Counted from the first letter of the stretch, positions 1 through 9,408 are shown. The stretch is 64,000 bases of DNA from AG2 sp036493735 (GCA_036493735.1 DASXPH010000144.1:1-64000), one strand, 5' to 3'. The notes: generated by a model not told the origin, from the sequence alone. Program-made: numbers and translations.

Positions 1-246
1 TCCGCTTTTGCTGCACTCGTTCAGCTTAAGCGAAAGCGTGGTCTGCCTCCAAGGAAATCCGTTCCGATTACAGAGAAGTCTGTCCGGCGAGACGTGAAAT
101 CTGCTCCGCTGACACTGGAACCTGCTCCACTGACATTCGCAGCCGTTCCATTCGCACCGCGTGTTGTGCCGGAACAGCTGACCGTCGTGCCGCTCACGCG
201 TCGCGGCGACTCGCTTCTTCGACGACGTCGACCGGGAAGCGAATAA
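1..246 (+). CDS. Partial unknown protein, C-terminal end only
   Basis: An open frame runs from the first base of the window to a TAA at 244-246, giving an 81-residue basic C-terminal tail rich in Arg, Pro and Val. It has no start in the window and no motif I recognise. Codon use is less GC-biased at third positions than in the genes further right, which suits either transferred DNA or chance. It could be the end of a real gene starting to the left or a fortuitous frame. Confidence 0.3.
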   Translation, partial: SAFAALVQLKRKRGLPPRKSVPITEKSVRRDVKSAPLTLEPAPLTFAAVPFAPRVVPEQLTVVPLTRRGDSLLRRRRPGSE

Positions 247-957
247 CTCTACTCGGTAACGAAAAGGGCTGGTCGTCTCACGTCATTTCTCGAACGCCGA
301 CTGTTGCACCGGCGCTTCTGACCGGGGCGAACCCGTGCATCTCTCGCGGCGGCGACGTCGGCGAGGAATTTCAGTCCGCGCCGCGTTCGGCGATCGAGTT
401 CAGTCGCTTGTCAACGATGACCGCTCACGCACCGCCCTGTACCGCGACCAGCATCGCCCGTTCCGGGCATGGCTGACAACCATCCCGATGAGTACTCCAT
501 CCGTGCCGCCGACCACCACATCTTGACCGGTGACCGCTCACGCCGCGCCCGTCATCATCTCGACGCTCCCACGATGCGCGCGATCCCAACCGGTAGTCGA
601 ACAATTCGGCCACGAGCCTGTCGACTTTTTTCGCGAACAAATCTTTTCGACTCGGCAATCGCGCGCCTGGAACGATCGCTACTTGATCCTCATCGCGATC
701 CCCCGCGCGACGACCATCGGACAGGACATCGGATCCGCGAGCGGATGGGTGAGCACGGAGTCGCGCAGGGCCATGGCTTCCGCATGACGTCCTGCTCGCG
801 CCGCGCACAGTCTCCGCAAGCCAGCATCTTCCCTGACAAGCCGCAATTGTCGATCTGAAGTGGCGCTGGGTCGTCCTTATGACCGATTCAACTCCGATTA
901 ACCGTTACGAGGCGCGCTCGATCTATCCGCACGCGCGCGCGAAGCTGTGCTTCGGAG
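247..957. other. Gene-poor, probably degenerate stretch
   Basis: About 700 bases with no frame I can support. Several overlapping frames of 60-130 codons exist, but none has a credible ribosome site or a recognisable protein. A short direct repeat is visible: the core GACCGCTCACGC lies near 419-430 and again near 531-542. The stretch may be decayed coding sequence. I see no tRNA, hairpin terminator or insertion-sequence ends. Confidence 0.4.
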
Positions 958-960
958 CGT

Positions 961-2196
961 TTATCTCCCGATCTCGACGAGAGCAACCATGTTCAGCCCA
1001 CTCTCCGCCATCACCAGGTCGCCGTTCTTGGTCGGCATCATGTTTCGCACGACGCCTCCGCCGCCGGGTATCGCCCACGTCTGGAACTTCTCCGTCCGCG
1101 GATCGAAGCGGACGAGCGCGTTCGGCTTCGTCGCCGACTCGACGTACCAGATCGCGCCGCGAGAGAAGGTGATGGCGTAGGGGCGCGACGCCGGACCGCC
1201 CGGCGACGCCCACTCGCGCGCCTCGCCAGTCCTGGGATCGAAGCGGCCGAGATAACCGCGCGAGTAGTCCGAGTACCAGAGCACATCATGATCGTCGATG
1301 GCGACTCGCCGCGGTCGAGTGGACTCGTTTGGCAATATGTACTCGTGAATCTCCATCGTCCGTGGATCGATGCGCGCGATCTTGTTGCTGCCGAATTCCA
1401 CGAAATACGGTACGCCTGTGGAGCTCACGACCATTCCATAGGGATTCGACCGTGGCGTCGGCGACGACACGACCTTGACGTCGGCAGTCTTCGGATCGAG
1501 TCGGCCAACCATGTTCGCGCCCTGCACTGTGAACCAGAGCGTCCCCTGCTGGTCGAAGATCGGCGTATGTGGATCGCGCGCACCGGCAGGGAGCGAATAC
1601 TCACTGACGCGACCTGTCCTCGGGTCCAGCTTCCCGATGTATCCCTTCGAGTTGGCCGTGAACCAGATGTTGCCCTCCTTATCGGTGGTGAGGCCGTGTG
1701 GACCGGAAGCGGGCGTCGGCAGGGGAAATTCCTGGATCTTCCCGGTCTTGGTGTCGACGCGCCCGAGCTTGTTCGCGAACATACCGGTGTACCAGAGTGC
1801 GCCGTCAGCTGTGGCTAAAGGATCGTGCGGCCGCGATCCCTTCGTCGGCAGCGACCATTCCTGGAACGACGCCTTCGCCGGTCCGGCGATGAGTACCGCC
1901 GGCGGCTTTGGTTTCTCGGGGAAGTGCTCGGCCAGATAGTTCGCCACGAGGTCCGCCTGCTCCTTCGGCAACTCGACCATGGTGCCGAAGACGCGTGGCC
2001 ATTCCTCGCGCGTGTAGCCGTCGTTGACGATGAGGCTGAGGCTGTGACAGCTGGAGCACGTACCCTGGACGATATCCTTTCCGGGGCCGTCGGGAAGAGT
2101 TACTGGGGCGCCGCGGCGCCCTTGCGACCAGCCACGCGTCGAGAGGAAGCAGAGCGAGAGCACGACAACGACGAGCGATCCTGAACGATTCGACAC
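961..2196 (-). CDS. Secreted cytochrome c / Vgb-like beta-propeller fusion
   Basis: A 411-residue protein. Residues 1-25 form a signal peptide. A single c-type heme site, C47-S-S-C50-H51, sits in a small cytochrome domain with a SorA/SorB-like layout. The rest (about 105-411) consists of repeated blades with motifs such as LWYTG, IWFTA, LWFTV and GRVDTKTG, the pattern of virginiamycin B lyase (Vgb) / NHL-type six-bladed propellers. It is probably periplasmic. The propeller family includes lactone lyases, but many members with an N-terminal heme are uncharacterised and may be electron-transfer or sensor proteins. It is transcribed leftwards alone. The family call is firm; the activity is unknown. 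Confidence 0.85.
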   Translation of the reverse strand: MSNRSGSLVVVVLSLCFLSTRGWSQGRRGAPVTLPDGPGKDIVQGTCSSCHSLSLIVNDGYTREEWPRVFGTMVELPKEQADLVANYLAEHFPEKPKPPAVLIAGPAKASFQEWSLPTKGSRPHDPLATADGALWYTGMFANKLGRVDTKTGKIQEFPLPTPASGPHGLTTDKEGNIWFTANSKGYIGKLDPRTGRVSEYSLPAGARDPHTPIFDQQGTLWFTVQGANMVGRLDPKTADVKVVSSPTPRSNPYGMVVSSTGVPYFVEFGSNKIARIDPRTMEIHEYILPNESTRPRRVAIDDHDVLWYSDYSRGYLGRFDPRTGEAREWASPGGPASRPYAITFSRGAIWYVESATKPNALVRFDPRTEKFQTWAIPGGGGVVRNMMPTKNGDLVMAESGLNMVALVEIGR

Positions 2197-2291
2197 GGAT
2201 CACCTGAAGGCTGGGGTGGAAGGGGGAGCCGTGACGTTCCAGCGGTCCGAGTCCTGCCCTCGAGAGAAGCAGTAACTCGAAGGATGTGGAG

Positions 2292-2486
2292 ATGAAAGAA
2301 CTCACGCTGAATCCGCCGACACTGGCCTTTGTGGTTGCGACGCGCGCCGCGCTCGCCTTTGGTGTCGGCCTGCTGGCGGCGAAGCGGATTCCGGAGTCGC
2401 GACGGCGCCGGGTCGGCAAAGCGCTCGTTGCGGTTGGCGTCCTCAGCACGATACCTGCCGCCCTGGCCGTGATGCGTCGATCCTGA
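2292..2486 (+). CDS. Small hydrophobic protein of unknown function
   Basis: A 64-residue protein starting at ATG 2292. That start has AAGGA at 2280-2284 with a 7-base spacer, better placed than the GTG at 2286. It has two likely membrane segments (about residues 10-25 and 42-60) separated by an Arg-rich turn. It ends 9 bases before the AhpD-like gene and is probably cotranscribed with it. No family recognised. Confidence 0.6.
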   Translation: MKELTLNPPTLAFVVATRAALAFGVGLLAAKRIPESRRRRVGKALVAVGVLSTIPAALAVMRRS

Positions 2487-2495
2487 CGCGCAGCC

Positions 2496-2963
2496 ATGCC
2501 GCGACTCCAGTTCTGGAGGCTCGCCAGCGAAGATATCCGCGCTCTGCTGAGCGTCTCGGATCATCTCGCGCGATCCCGCCTGGAAGCCACGCTGCTCGAT
2601 CTGGTCTATCTCCGCGTCTCACAGCTCGATCGTTGTGAGGACTGCGTGAATGCTCATGCACAGGACGCGATCGGCCACGGGGTCGCACAAGCGACGCTGG
2701 AGAAGCTCGCGACATGGCGTGAGACGCCGTTGTTCACCGACCGCCAGCGCGCGGCGCTGGCGTGGGCCGAAGCGCTAACCGAGGTGTCGAAAGGCGGAGC
2801 ATCCGACGAGCTTTATCAGGAGGTCTCGAGCCAGTTTTCGGAGGCCGAGCTTGTCGATCTCACCCTCGCAATCGCAATGATGAACGCGTTTACCCGCATA
2901 GCGGTCGCCTTCCGTTCGGGCCCACCACCGCGACCCGCATTGAGCCACGCCACCCTCCCCTGA
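2496..2963 (+). CDS. AhpD-like / carboxymuconolactone decarboxylase family protein
   Basis: A 155-residue all-helical protein with the diagnostic Cys-x-x-Cys-x3-His motif (C47-E-D-C50-V-N-A-H54) of AhpD-type alkylhydroperoxidases. The helix after it fits the domain. Family members reduce peroxides through the CxxC pair or, less often, decarboxylate lactones; the conserved CxxC favours the redox role. Length is normal for a single-domain member. It follows a small membrane protein by 9 bases and is followed by an 11-bp inverted repeat at 3011-3035 that may end the transcript. Confidence 0.9.
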   Translation: MPRLQFWRLASEDIRALLSVSDHLARSRLEATLLDLVYLRVSQLDRCEDCVNAHAQDAIGHGVAQATLEKLATWRETPLFTDRQRAALAWAEALTEVSKGGASDELYQEVSSQFSEAELVDLTLAIAMMNAFTRIAVAFRSGPPPRPALSHATLP

Positions 2964-3010
2964 TCGGCAAGTCCTCCCCGATGGCGGCGGTCTAGCCCGA
3001 ACTATTTTAT

Positions 3011-3035
3011 GAGGCAATCATGAGATGATTGCCTC
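3011..3035 (+). terminator. Perfect 11-bp inverted repeat, probable terminator
   Basis: GAGGCAATCAT at 3011-3021 pairs exactly with ATGATTGCCTC at 3025-3035 around a GAG loop. The stem is AT-richer than its surroundings. It lies 48 bases after the AhpD-like stop and 44 before paiB. There is no T-run after it on the + strand (GTCTAG), so it could also be a protein-binding operator for the next gene. Confidence 0.5.
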
Positions 3036-3078
3036 GTCTAGTTCCTGCGCTGCTCACCTTCCCGAACACCGCTGACCC

Positions 3079-3738
3079 ATGTACATCCCGGCAGCGCACG
3101 TCGAATCGAACACCGAAACGCTCTTCGCGTTCATGGCCGCCCACCCGTTAGGCGCGCTCGTGACCACGTCGAGCAACGGAGAGCTCGTTGCGACGCACAT
3201 GCCGTGGGTAATTCACCGGGAGCGCGGCGAGCATGGAGTCCTCGAGGGGCACATCGCCAGGGCCAACTCCGAGCACACCGCCAATCTCGACCTCGCGGCC
3301 GATCGACGCTTGCCGGCACTCGTGCTCTTCACCGGGCCGGACGCGTACATCAGCCCAACCTGGTACGCGTCCAAGAGCGAGCACGGCAAGGTGGTGCCGA
3401 CGTGGAACTACGTCGCCGTCCACGTTTACGGGAAAGTCCGATTCACCTCGGACCCGGAGTTCCTTGCTCGCCACCTCGAGCAGCTCGTGAACACGCGCGA
3501 GGGCACGCGCCCGGCGCCATGGGTTGTCAGCGACGCGCCGAGGGATTACATCGAGCGACAGATGCGCGCGATCGTCGGCGTCGAGATAGCCATCGAGCGG
3601 ATCGAGGGGAAGTGGAAGATGAGTCAGAATCGCCCCGCCCAGGACATCGACGGCGTCGTTAAGAATTTGGAGAATTCGCCGGTCGACAAGGAACGCGCGG
3701 TCGCGAAGATTGTCGCCGCGAGGAAGCCGCGCGCTTAG
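3079..3738 (+). CDS. paiB: PaiB-type FMN-binding protein
   Basis: A 219-residue protein matching the PaiB family (FMN-binding split barrel, named after the Bacillus negative regulator of degradative enzymes). Recognisable family signatures are MYIPAAH at the N-terminus, GPDAYISPTWY near residue 86, VPTWNYVAVHVYG near 110 and GKWKMSQNR near 180. Length is typical (about 210). It is a single-gene unit between an inverted repeat and a 7-bp tandem array that begins two bases after its stop. Members bind flavin or heme; the target here is unknown. Confidence 0.88.
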   Translation: MYIPAAHVESNTETLFAFMAAHPLGALVTTSSNGELVATHMPWVIHRERGEHGVLEGHIARANSEHTANLDLAADRRLPALVLFTGPDAYISPTWYASKSEHGKVVPTWNYVAVHVYGKVRFTSDPEFLARHLEQLVNTREGTRPAPWVVSDAPRDYIERQMRAIVGVEIAIERIEGKWKMSQNRPAQDIDGVVKNLENSPVDKERAVAKIVAARKPRA

Positions 3739-3739
3739 T

Positions 3740-3774
3740 GCGTTGAGCGTTGAGCGTTGGGCGTTGGGCGTTGG
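3740..3774. repeat. 7-bp tandem array, GCGTTGR x5
   Basis: Five head-to-tail heptamers: GCGTTGA twice, then GCGTTGG three times, directly after the paiB stop. It belongs to the same heptamer family as the array at 16283-16317. Confidence 0.9.
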
Positions 3775-3803
3775 CAAGGATAACAGGAGAAGTGGAGATA
3801 AAC

Positions 3804-4496
3804 ATGGCATTCACGCCAGGCGCGCTGAAGTTCTTTCGGCAGCTTGCCGCACATAACGACAAGAGTTGGTTCGAGGCGCACCGCCAGGATTACGAACAGG
3901 AAGTCCGCGAGCCGATGCAGGAGCTCGTCGAGGAAATGCTCATGCGCTTCCGAGCCTTCGCTCCCGAGATCGGCGGTGATCCGAAGCGCTCGATGTTCCG
4001 CATCAATCGCGACGTGCGCTTCTCGAAGGACAAGTCTCCGTACAAGACGCACGCCGCGTGCTGGTTCCATCATCGCGGGGCAAGCCGGCGGGTGGGGAGT
4101 GAAGCCAGCGAGGGCAGCGCCGGTTTCTATTTTCATCTCGAGCCGGGCGGCCGATCACTGCTCGGCGCTGGTGTATGGATGCCGCCACGCCCGCAGCTGG
4201 GGAAGCTACGCGACTCGATCGCCGAGAAGCCGACGCACTTCGACCGCCTCGCGCGGGGTCTACCGCAACGATTCGGTGGGCTCGACGAATCCGCCATGCT
4301 GAAGCGAATGCCGCGTGGTTATGCCGAGGATCACCCAGCAGCCAAATGGCTCCGCTACCAGTCGTTCACGAGCGGACGCTCGCTCAAGGATTCAGATGTT
4401 ACGAGACCGAAGCTTCCGTCGCTCCTCGCGCGGGAGTACGAGGCGCTACTGCCGCTCGTCCGCTGGATCAATGGCGTGTTTGGTCTCCAGTCTTGA
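3804..4496 (+). CDS. DUF2461 family protein
   Basis: A 230-residue protein from ATG 3804, preceded by GGAG at 3794-3797 (6-base spacer). An earlier in-frame start at 3750 would place the N-terminus inside the heptamer array and is unlikely. It matches DUF2461 (TIGR02453): the FTPGALKFFRQLAAHNDKSW opening, FRINRDVRFSKDKSPYKTH in the middle and LGAGVWMPP. Members are widespread single-domain proteins with no established function. Length is normal. It lies alone between paiB and a kinase gene. Confidence 0.85.
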   Translation: MAFTPGALKFFRQLAAHNDKSWFEAHRQDYEQEVREPMQELVEEMLMRFRAFAPEIGGDPKRSMFRINRDVRFSKDKSPYKTHAACWFHHRGASRRVGSEASEGSAGFYFHLEPGGRSLLGAGVWMPPRPQLGKLRDSIAEKPTHFDRLARGLPQRFGGLDESAMLKRMPRGYAEDHPAAKWLRYQSFTSGRSLKDSDVTRPKLPSLLAREYEALLPLVRWINGVFGLQS

Positions 4497-4614
4497 TGAA
4501 GGTTTCGTCTTGCTCTCGCAATAGCTTGACGCGCGCCACAGACCCTCCCATCGTCAGGTGTCCATCGCCACACAGTCGCCCGCAGACGCGCACTGCGCTT
4601 CCGGAGGGTCTTTG

Positions 4615-6330
4615 ATGTCGGAGCGTCACCTCACCCACGTCGGGAAATACGAGGTGGAGTGCGTCATTGGCGAAGGCTCGATGGGCGTCGTGTATCGCGC
4701 CGTCGACCCGCTGATCAATCGGCGCGTCGCGATCAAGGTCATGAACGACGCTGTCGCACAGGATGTCTCGCTCCGCGAGCGATTCCTGCGCGAGGCCCAG
4801 ACCGCGGGATCGCTACAGCACCCCAACGTCGTCACTATATACGACTTCGGGGATGTCGATGATCACCTCTTCATCGCCATGGAGTACGTGGAGGGCGACG
4901 ACCTCTCCGCTCTGTTGCAGAAGAGTGTTGCGATTCCGATCATCGAAGCTCTCGATCTGATCATCGGCTTGCTCCACGGCCTCGGCTACGCGCACAAACG
5001 CGGTATCATCCACCGCGACATCAAGCCCGCCAATATTCGCGTCGATACGGAGGGCAAGGCGCGCCTCATGGATTTCGGCGTCGCCCACCTCGCTTCATCG
5101 GACATGACGAGCACGGGGATGCTGCTCGGAACACCCGCGTACATGGCGCCGGAGCAGATCACCGGCGGCTCCGTCATCGCCGAGACAGACATCTTTTCCG
5201 TCGGTGCGGTGCTGTATGAGCTCCTCGCGGGCAAGCGGCCGTTCGTCGGCGACACGCTGCAGTCGCTTATGTATTCGATTCTCAACAAATCGCCCGAGTC
5301 GCTCGAGGCCATCGTACCTGGTCTGCCGACGGGACTGCACGACATCGTCATGCGGGCGATCAAGAAGGAGCCGGGCGAGCGCTACCACAGTGCGATGGCG
5401 ATGGCCAACGACCTCGCCGCGATTCGCGACTCGCTCGATCCAGAGGGCAAGCGCACCTCGCTATCGCTCCGCGCGGCGATCGACACCGCACTCGCCCGCG
5501 AGACGCGCGCCCGCGACCGACGTCGAATCGGCGTGCAGGTGGCGACCTTCGCGGCCGGTGTCCTGCTCGCGGCAGGCATCTTCGTTGGTGCTCGCGCGCT
5601 AATGTCGCGCCCACCTTCTTCGGACGGGCATCGCGCCGTCGGCTCCTCAGTGGCGACGTTGCCGCCCAATCCGGCGGTCGCTCCGGCGAACACTCCGTCG
5701 CGCGATACGACAGCGCGCTTAACGAGTCCCGTTCCGGCGGTCGCGCAAGGAGTTCCTGGCCCGCGGGCCAGTCGCCCCACGGGAACGCTCTCCGAATCAT
5801 CGGCGGGCTCCGTCCCGAAGCCACCGCCGCCGCATCGACAGGACGTCGCGAGCGCGACGCGGCTCGATACCAGTCCTCCGCCACCGCTGCCGGTTGCACG
5901 GAGCGCACCTAACGAAACAGCGCTCGCCGTCACGCAACAACAGGCGAACAGTACCGCACCGGCGCGGACAGCCGCGCCCGCGCCGACGCCACCCGCAACG
6001 CGCGAGAATGCATCGGAACAGATCGGCACGGTGATCGCCGCCTACGCCCGCGCGCTCGAGACGCTCGACCTCAGCGAAGTGCGACGAGTCTATCCGGCGA
6101 TCTCGTCACAGCAGCGGAGTGCGTTCTCGGATTTCTTTCGCTCCATTCGCACACTGAAGGCGAATTTCACGGTCGGCAACGTCCAGGTGGACGGCGCGTC
6201 GGCCGAAGCGCAGGTCACGGGCACTTTCGACTACGTGACGACGAGCGGCGCCGACGAGCGACGAAACACCAACTTCATCGCCTCGCTGCGCCGCGATCGC
6301 GGGGTGTGGGCAATCGCGGCCATACACTGA
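4615..6330 (+). CDS. Membrane-anchored Ser/Thr protein kinase with C-terminal NTF2-like domain
   Basis: A 571-residue protein using ATG 4615, which has GGAGG at 4603-4607. The kinase domain covers about residues 12-270 and all catalytic elements are present: Gly loop GEGSMGVVY (19-27), K41, HRD 133-135 with N140, DFG 153-155 and the GTPAYMAPE activation segment. A membrane segment at 306-327 is followed by a Pro/Thr/Ala-rich linker. The C-terminal 100 residues (about 470-571) resemble NTF2/SnoaL-like folds. The layout is PknB-like with an exported sensor or ligand domain. Substrate unknown. Confidence 0.92.
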   Translation: MSERHLTHVGKYEVECVIGEGSMGVVYRAVDPLINRRVAIKVMNDAVAQDVSLRERFLREAQTAGSLQHPNVVTIYDFGDVDDHLFIAMEYVEGDDLSALLQKSVAIPIIEALDLIIGLLHGLGYAHKRGIIHRDIKPANIRVDTEGKARLMDFGVAHLASSDMTSTGMLLGTPAYMAPEQITGGSVIAETDIFSVGAVLYELLAGKRPFVGDTLQSLMYSILNKSPESLEAIVPGLPTGLHDIVMRAIKKEPGERYHSAMAMANDLAAIRDSLDPEGKRTSLSLRAAIDTALARETRARDRRRIGVQVATFAAGVLLAAGIFVGARALMSRPPSSDGHRAVGSSVATLPPNPAVAPANTPSRDTTARLTSPVPAVAQGVPGPRASRPTGTLSESSAGSVPKPPPPHRQDVASATRLDTSPPPPLPVARSAPNETALAVTQQQANSTAPARTAAPAPTPPATRENASEQIGTVIAAYARALETLDLSEVRRVYPAISSQQRSAFSDFFRSIRTLKANFTVGNVQVDGASAEAQVTGTFDYVTTSGADERRNTNFIASLRRDRGVWAIAAIH

Positions 6331-6352
6331 CCGCGCCGGTCCTCGGTGTTTT
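6329..6352 (+). terminator. Weak terminator after the kinase gene
   Basis: GACCG at 6329-6333 and CGGTC at 6337-6341 form a 5-bp stem overlapping the kinase stop, followed by TTTT at 6349-6352. A run of ten A follows at 6353-6362, which on the minus strand is a T10 tract and could also serve the outer-membrane gene that ends at 6512. Confidence 0.3.
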
Positions 6353-6461
6353 AAAAAAAAAATATCACCAACCATTCGGGCGCGATGCAGCCGCTATGCC
6401 ACTCGATCCGCGTCCGAGAACCCTGGGGCTTCCGCGGGAATCTCCCACTCAGATGGACTTT

Positions 6462-6488
6462 CTCTGTGTTCTCTGTGTTCTCTGTGGT
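6462..6488. repeat. 9-bp tandem repeat CTCTGTGTT x3
   Basis: Two exact copies of CTCTGTGTT (6462-6479) and one variant (CTCTGTGGT, 6480-6488) lie in the 181-bp spacer between the kinase and the outer-membrane gene. The spacer holds no other gene. Confidence 0.8.
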
Positions 6489-6511
6489 TTCAAATCTGTT
6501 GATTGTTACTC

Positions 6512-7876
6512 TCAGAAAGTGAGCTCCAGCCCCGTGGTGAACACGAGATCCGACCGCATTCCTCCGCGATTCAGCGGGAAAAGCGCGTTCGCCACCATCA
6601 TCCATCCGGGCCAGAGCACGAAGCGACCGCCGAACGAGCCATTGAACATGTCGTCGCGAATGTTCGGTATCGTCGTCGGATCGATCACCCGATGATACGG
6701 TGCGTCGTACACCACGGGGCCGGGAAGCTTCAGCTGTGACTGACCGACCTGCAGCTCGCTGATGATATCACCCGCGAGCGTCACGCGATCGGACACCAGT
6801 TGATCGAAGCCCGCCGTCGCGAGGACCGCATCGTTCCACATATGCTGCGAGTTCCGCGCATGGTAGTTGTAGCCGAGGTTCAGATGCGGTGAGAAGCTGT
6901 CGAGCCGGCCGGAGATGACCGCGAGCGCGCGAGCCGAGAAGACACCGGAGCCGGTCAGGTCATCGGGACTTCCCGTTCCAAATCGCGCTTCACCGAGGAG
7001 CGCGATGCCGCTGTTCTCGCTCTCCTTCAGGCCGAGCTTCATGCGTACGGCGACGTCTCCCAGCCCGAACGCCGAACCGTCGACCGTGCGACTTGCCGAG
7101 AGCACAGGGTTGTCGGGCGTCCCTCCGAAAAAGTGCACGGCTGGGGGTGGCCCAAAGGGGATAATCTGCGCGTTGCTCTCCCCGTGAAGCGACGTACGTA
7201 CCATCGGCACGACCACGCCAAGATCCAAATGATCGAAGACGCCGACTGTCGCGTAGAGTGTCGTTACCGCGACATTCAACGAGAGATTCAGCTGGAAGGG
7301 CATGATCTCGTTCTCGAGCGTCGGAACGCCCATCTTCGCGCAATCATCCCCGTACTGCGCGCTGCAGCCCGGAAAGTTCACGTTCTCGTGCGTGAAGATC
7401 AGGCTGAGGTTGTCCATCGGCACACCGCGCAGCGACGAGAATTGGAAAGTCGTATGATCGACGCCCACTGCTGCTCGGCCGCGCCCTAACGTTTGCGCGC
7501 GCTCGGCGAAGATCGGCCCTGACGACAGCGACGTCTTCACGGGGATGCCGCCCTCGAATCGGAAGCTCACGCCGCCGGAGGTCGTGGCGATAGGTATGTT
7601 GCCGATACTCGTCGAGATCGCGCTCGTGATGAAGCCGATGAGGCTTCCATTCTCGGCGACCGCGGACGGCACGAAGTGATCTCCGTGCGCTTGAATGCTC
7701 GCCGGATTGTTCGGATCGGCGGAGCCGCCAAGGAAGAGGGGCTCGTCGCTGCCGCCAAAGATGAACAGCTGGGAGATCTTGCTGCGCAGGCTGCCCTGGG
7801 CCTGGGCGGCGGCCGAAGAGTGGGGAAGGAGAATGAGACCGCCGACGAGGGACAATGCGACGACACCACTTCGCAT
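6512..7876 (-). CDS. Outer-membrane beta-barrel protein
   Basis: A 454-residue protein starting at ATG 7876, which has GGAG six bases upstream; the same frame stays open to 8512 but that part lies inside gltD. A signal peptide ends near an AAAQAQG cleavage site. The rest alternates amphipathic beta strands with glycine-rich turns and ends in LELTF, a C-terminal aromatic residue typical of BAM-inserted barrels. The general look is that of the phenol-degradation MetA / transporter-like barrel group. It follows gltD on the same strand by about 107 bases, so it may have its own promoter. Substrate unknown. Confidence 0.75.
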   Translation of the reverse strand: MRSGVVALSLVGGLILLPHSSAAAQAQGSLRSKISQLFIFGGSDEPLFLGGSADPNNPASIQAHGDHFVPSAVAENGSLIGFITSAISTSIGNIPIATTSGGVSFRFEGGIPVKTSLSSGPIFAERAQTLGRGRAAVGVDHTTFQFSSLRGVPMDNLSLIFTHENVNFPGCSAQYGDDCAKMGVPTLENEIMPFQLNLSLNVAVTTLYATVGVFDHLDLGVVVPMVRTSLHGESNAQIIPFGPPPAVHFFGGTPDNPVLSASRTVDGSAFGLGDVAVRMKLGLKESENSGIALLGEARFGTGSPDDLTGSGVFSARALAVISGRLDSFSPHLNLGYNYHARNSQHMWNDAVLATAGFDQLVSDRVTLAGDIISELQVGQSQLKLPGPVVYDAPYHRVIDPTTIPNIRDDMFNGSFGGRFVLWPGWMMVANALFPLNRGGMRSDLVFTTGLELTF

Positions 7877-7983
7877 ACACGACTCCGTGTGCGCGTTCAG
7901 GACCGGGTGCGACAACTTCAGGAGCGCAGACCATACATCGCGCCCTGTCGCGGCGCCAGTAGGGCGGCCTCGATATGAATGTT

Positions 7984-9400
7984 CTAAACGAGCGAGCGTT
8001 GGATCGATGCGGCGGCGTCGCGCCCCTCGCGAATGGCCCAGACGATGAGCGACGCTCCGCGCCGCATGTCGCCGGCCGCGAACACGCCGGGAACGCTCGT
8101 GCGATGCGCGCTGTCCGTCGTCACGGTGCCTCGCGGCGTGAGGGCGACGTCGAGCTCGCGCAGCAGGCGGCTCGGCACGGGGCCCGCAAACCCGACGGCG
8201 ATCAGCACGAGATCCGCGCGCATGGTGAACGCCGTTTCCGGCAGCGGTATGGCTCGCGGTGAGCCATCCGCGGCCTCTCGCATCTCGACGCGCACGGCGT
8301 GCACGTGGGTCACGCGTCCCTCGTCGCCGGAGAAGCTCGTTGTCGAGATGCTCCAGTCGCGCGCGCAGCCCTCCTCGTGTGCGTGCGAGATCCGCAGCTG
8401 CATTGGCCAGAGCGGCCAGGGTGTGGATGCGGCGCGTTCCGCTGGCGGCTCGGCCATCAGCGCGAATTGCTGGACGCTGCGAGCTCCCTGACGCAGCGCC
8501 GTTCCCGCGCAATCGACCCCAGTGTCCCCGCCGCCGATGATCACCACGTGTTTGTCGCGCGCATCGATGAGCGTCTGTTCATCGATCGCGTCCCGCATGA
8601 TACGGCGGTTCTGCTGCGCCAGGAAATCCATCGCTGGGTGGATACCGCCTAACGAACGGCCCGGGAGGTTCAGGTCGCGCGCCGCCTCGGCGCCGCCGGC
8701 GAGGCAGATCGCGTGGAAGTCACGTCGCAACTCCTCCACGCCAAGCGTTTCCCCTACATCCACGTTCGTGCGAAAGACGACCCCCTCGCTCGCGAGCTGC
8801 CCGAGCCGACTATCCAGCAGCGCTTTTTCCAGCTTGAAGTCGGGAATGCCATAGCGGAGCAAGCCGCCAATGCGATCAGCTTTTTCGAATACGACCACTG
8901 TGTGCCCCGCGCGCCGCAGCTGCTGCGCCGCGGCGAGTCCCGCCGGTCCCGAGCCAATCACGGCGACGCGGCGACCCGTCTCGCGTGGTGGTGGCTGTGG
9001 AGTCACCCATCCTTCCGCGAAACCCCGATCGGCGATTGCCTGCTCTATCGTCCGTATCGCTACCGGCTGATCGATGAGCGAGAGCACGCACGCCGACTCG
9101 CACGGAGCGGGGCACAGCCGGCCCGTGAGCTCCGGGAAATTGTTCGTCGCGTGCAGCTCATCGAACGCGTGGCGCCATCGGCCGCGGCGGACGAGATCGT
9201 TCCAGTCCGGGATCACGTTGCGCACCGGGCAGCCGGTATCGCCCTGGCAGAAGGGCACGCCACAATCCATGCAGCGCGCGCCCTGTGCCGCGAGCTCACG
9301 CTCGGCCATCGGCGCATAGAACTCGCGCCAGTGCTGCACGCGCGCCGGCGCCGGCTCCCGCGCCGGCGTGGCGCGTCGAAGTGCGAGAAAGCCGCGTGCG

Positions 9401-9408
<8 letters not shown>
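7984..9408 (-). CDS. gltD: Glutamate synthase small subunit
   Basis: A 474-residue FAD/NAD(P)H-dependent small subunit that feeds electrons to GltB for glutamine + 2-oxoglutarate conversion to glutamate. Both N-terminal cysteine clusters for the two [4Fe-4S] centres are present (CMDCGVPFCQ and CPAPCESAC). So are the FAD Rossmann motif (GSGPAGLAAA), the NAD(P)H motif (GGGDTGVDCAG) and the C-terminal GVFAAGDMRRG. I chose ATG 9408, which overlaps the gltB stop by 8 bases (ATGGCTGA) and implies translational coupling. A start at 9429 is in frame but less likely. An octamer CGTTAGGC lies in it at 8647. Confidence 0.96.

Noticed and set aside
425..858. Overlapping frames of 60-130 codons on both strands
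   Set aside because: No ribosome site, no conserved motif and mutually overlapping on both strands; treated as non-coding or decayed DNA.
7877..8512. N-terminal extension of the outer-membrane protein frame to 8512
   Set aside because: It overlaps gltD, lacks a signal peptide at that end and has Arg-rich shadow composition. ATG 7876 has a ribosome site and a signal peptide.
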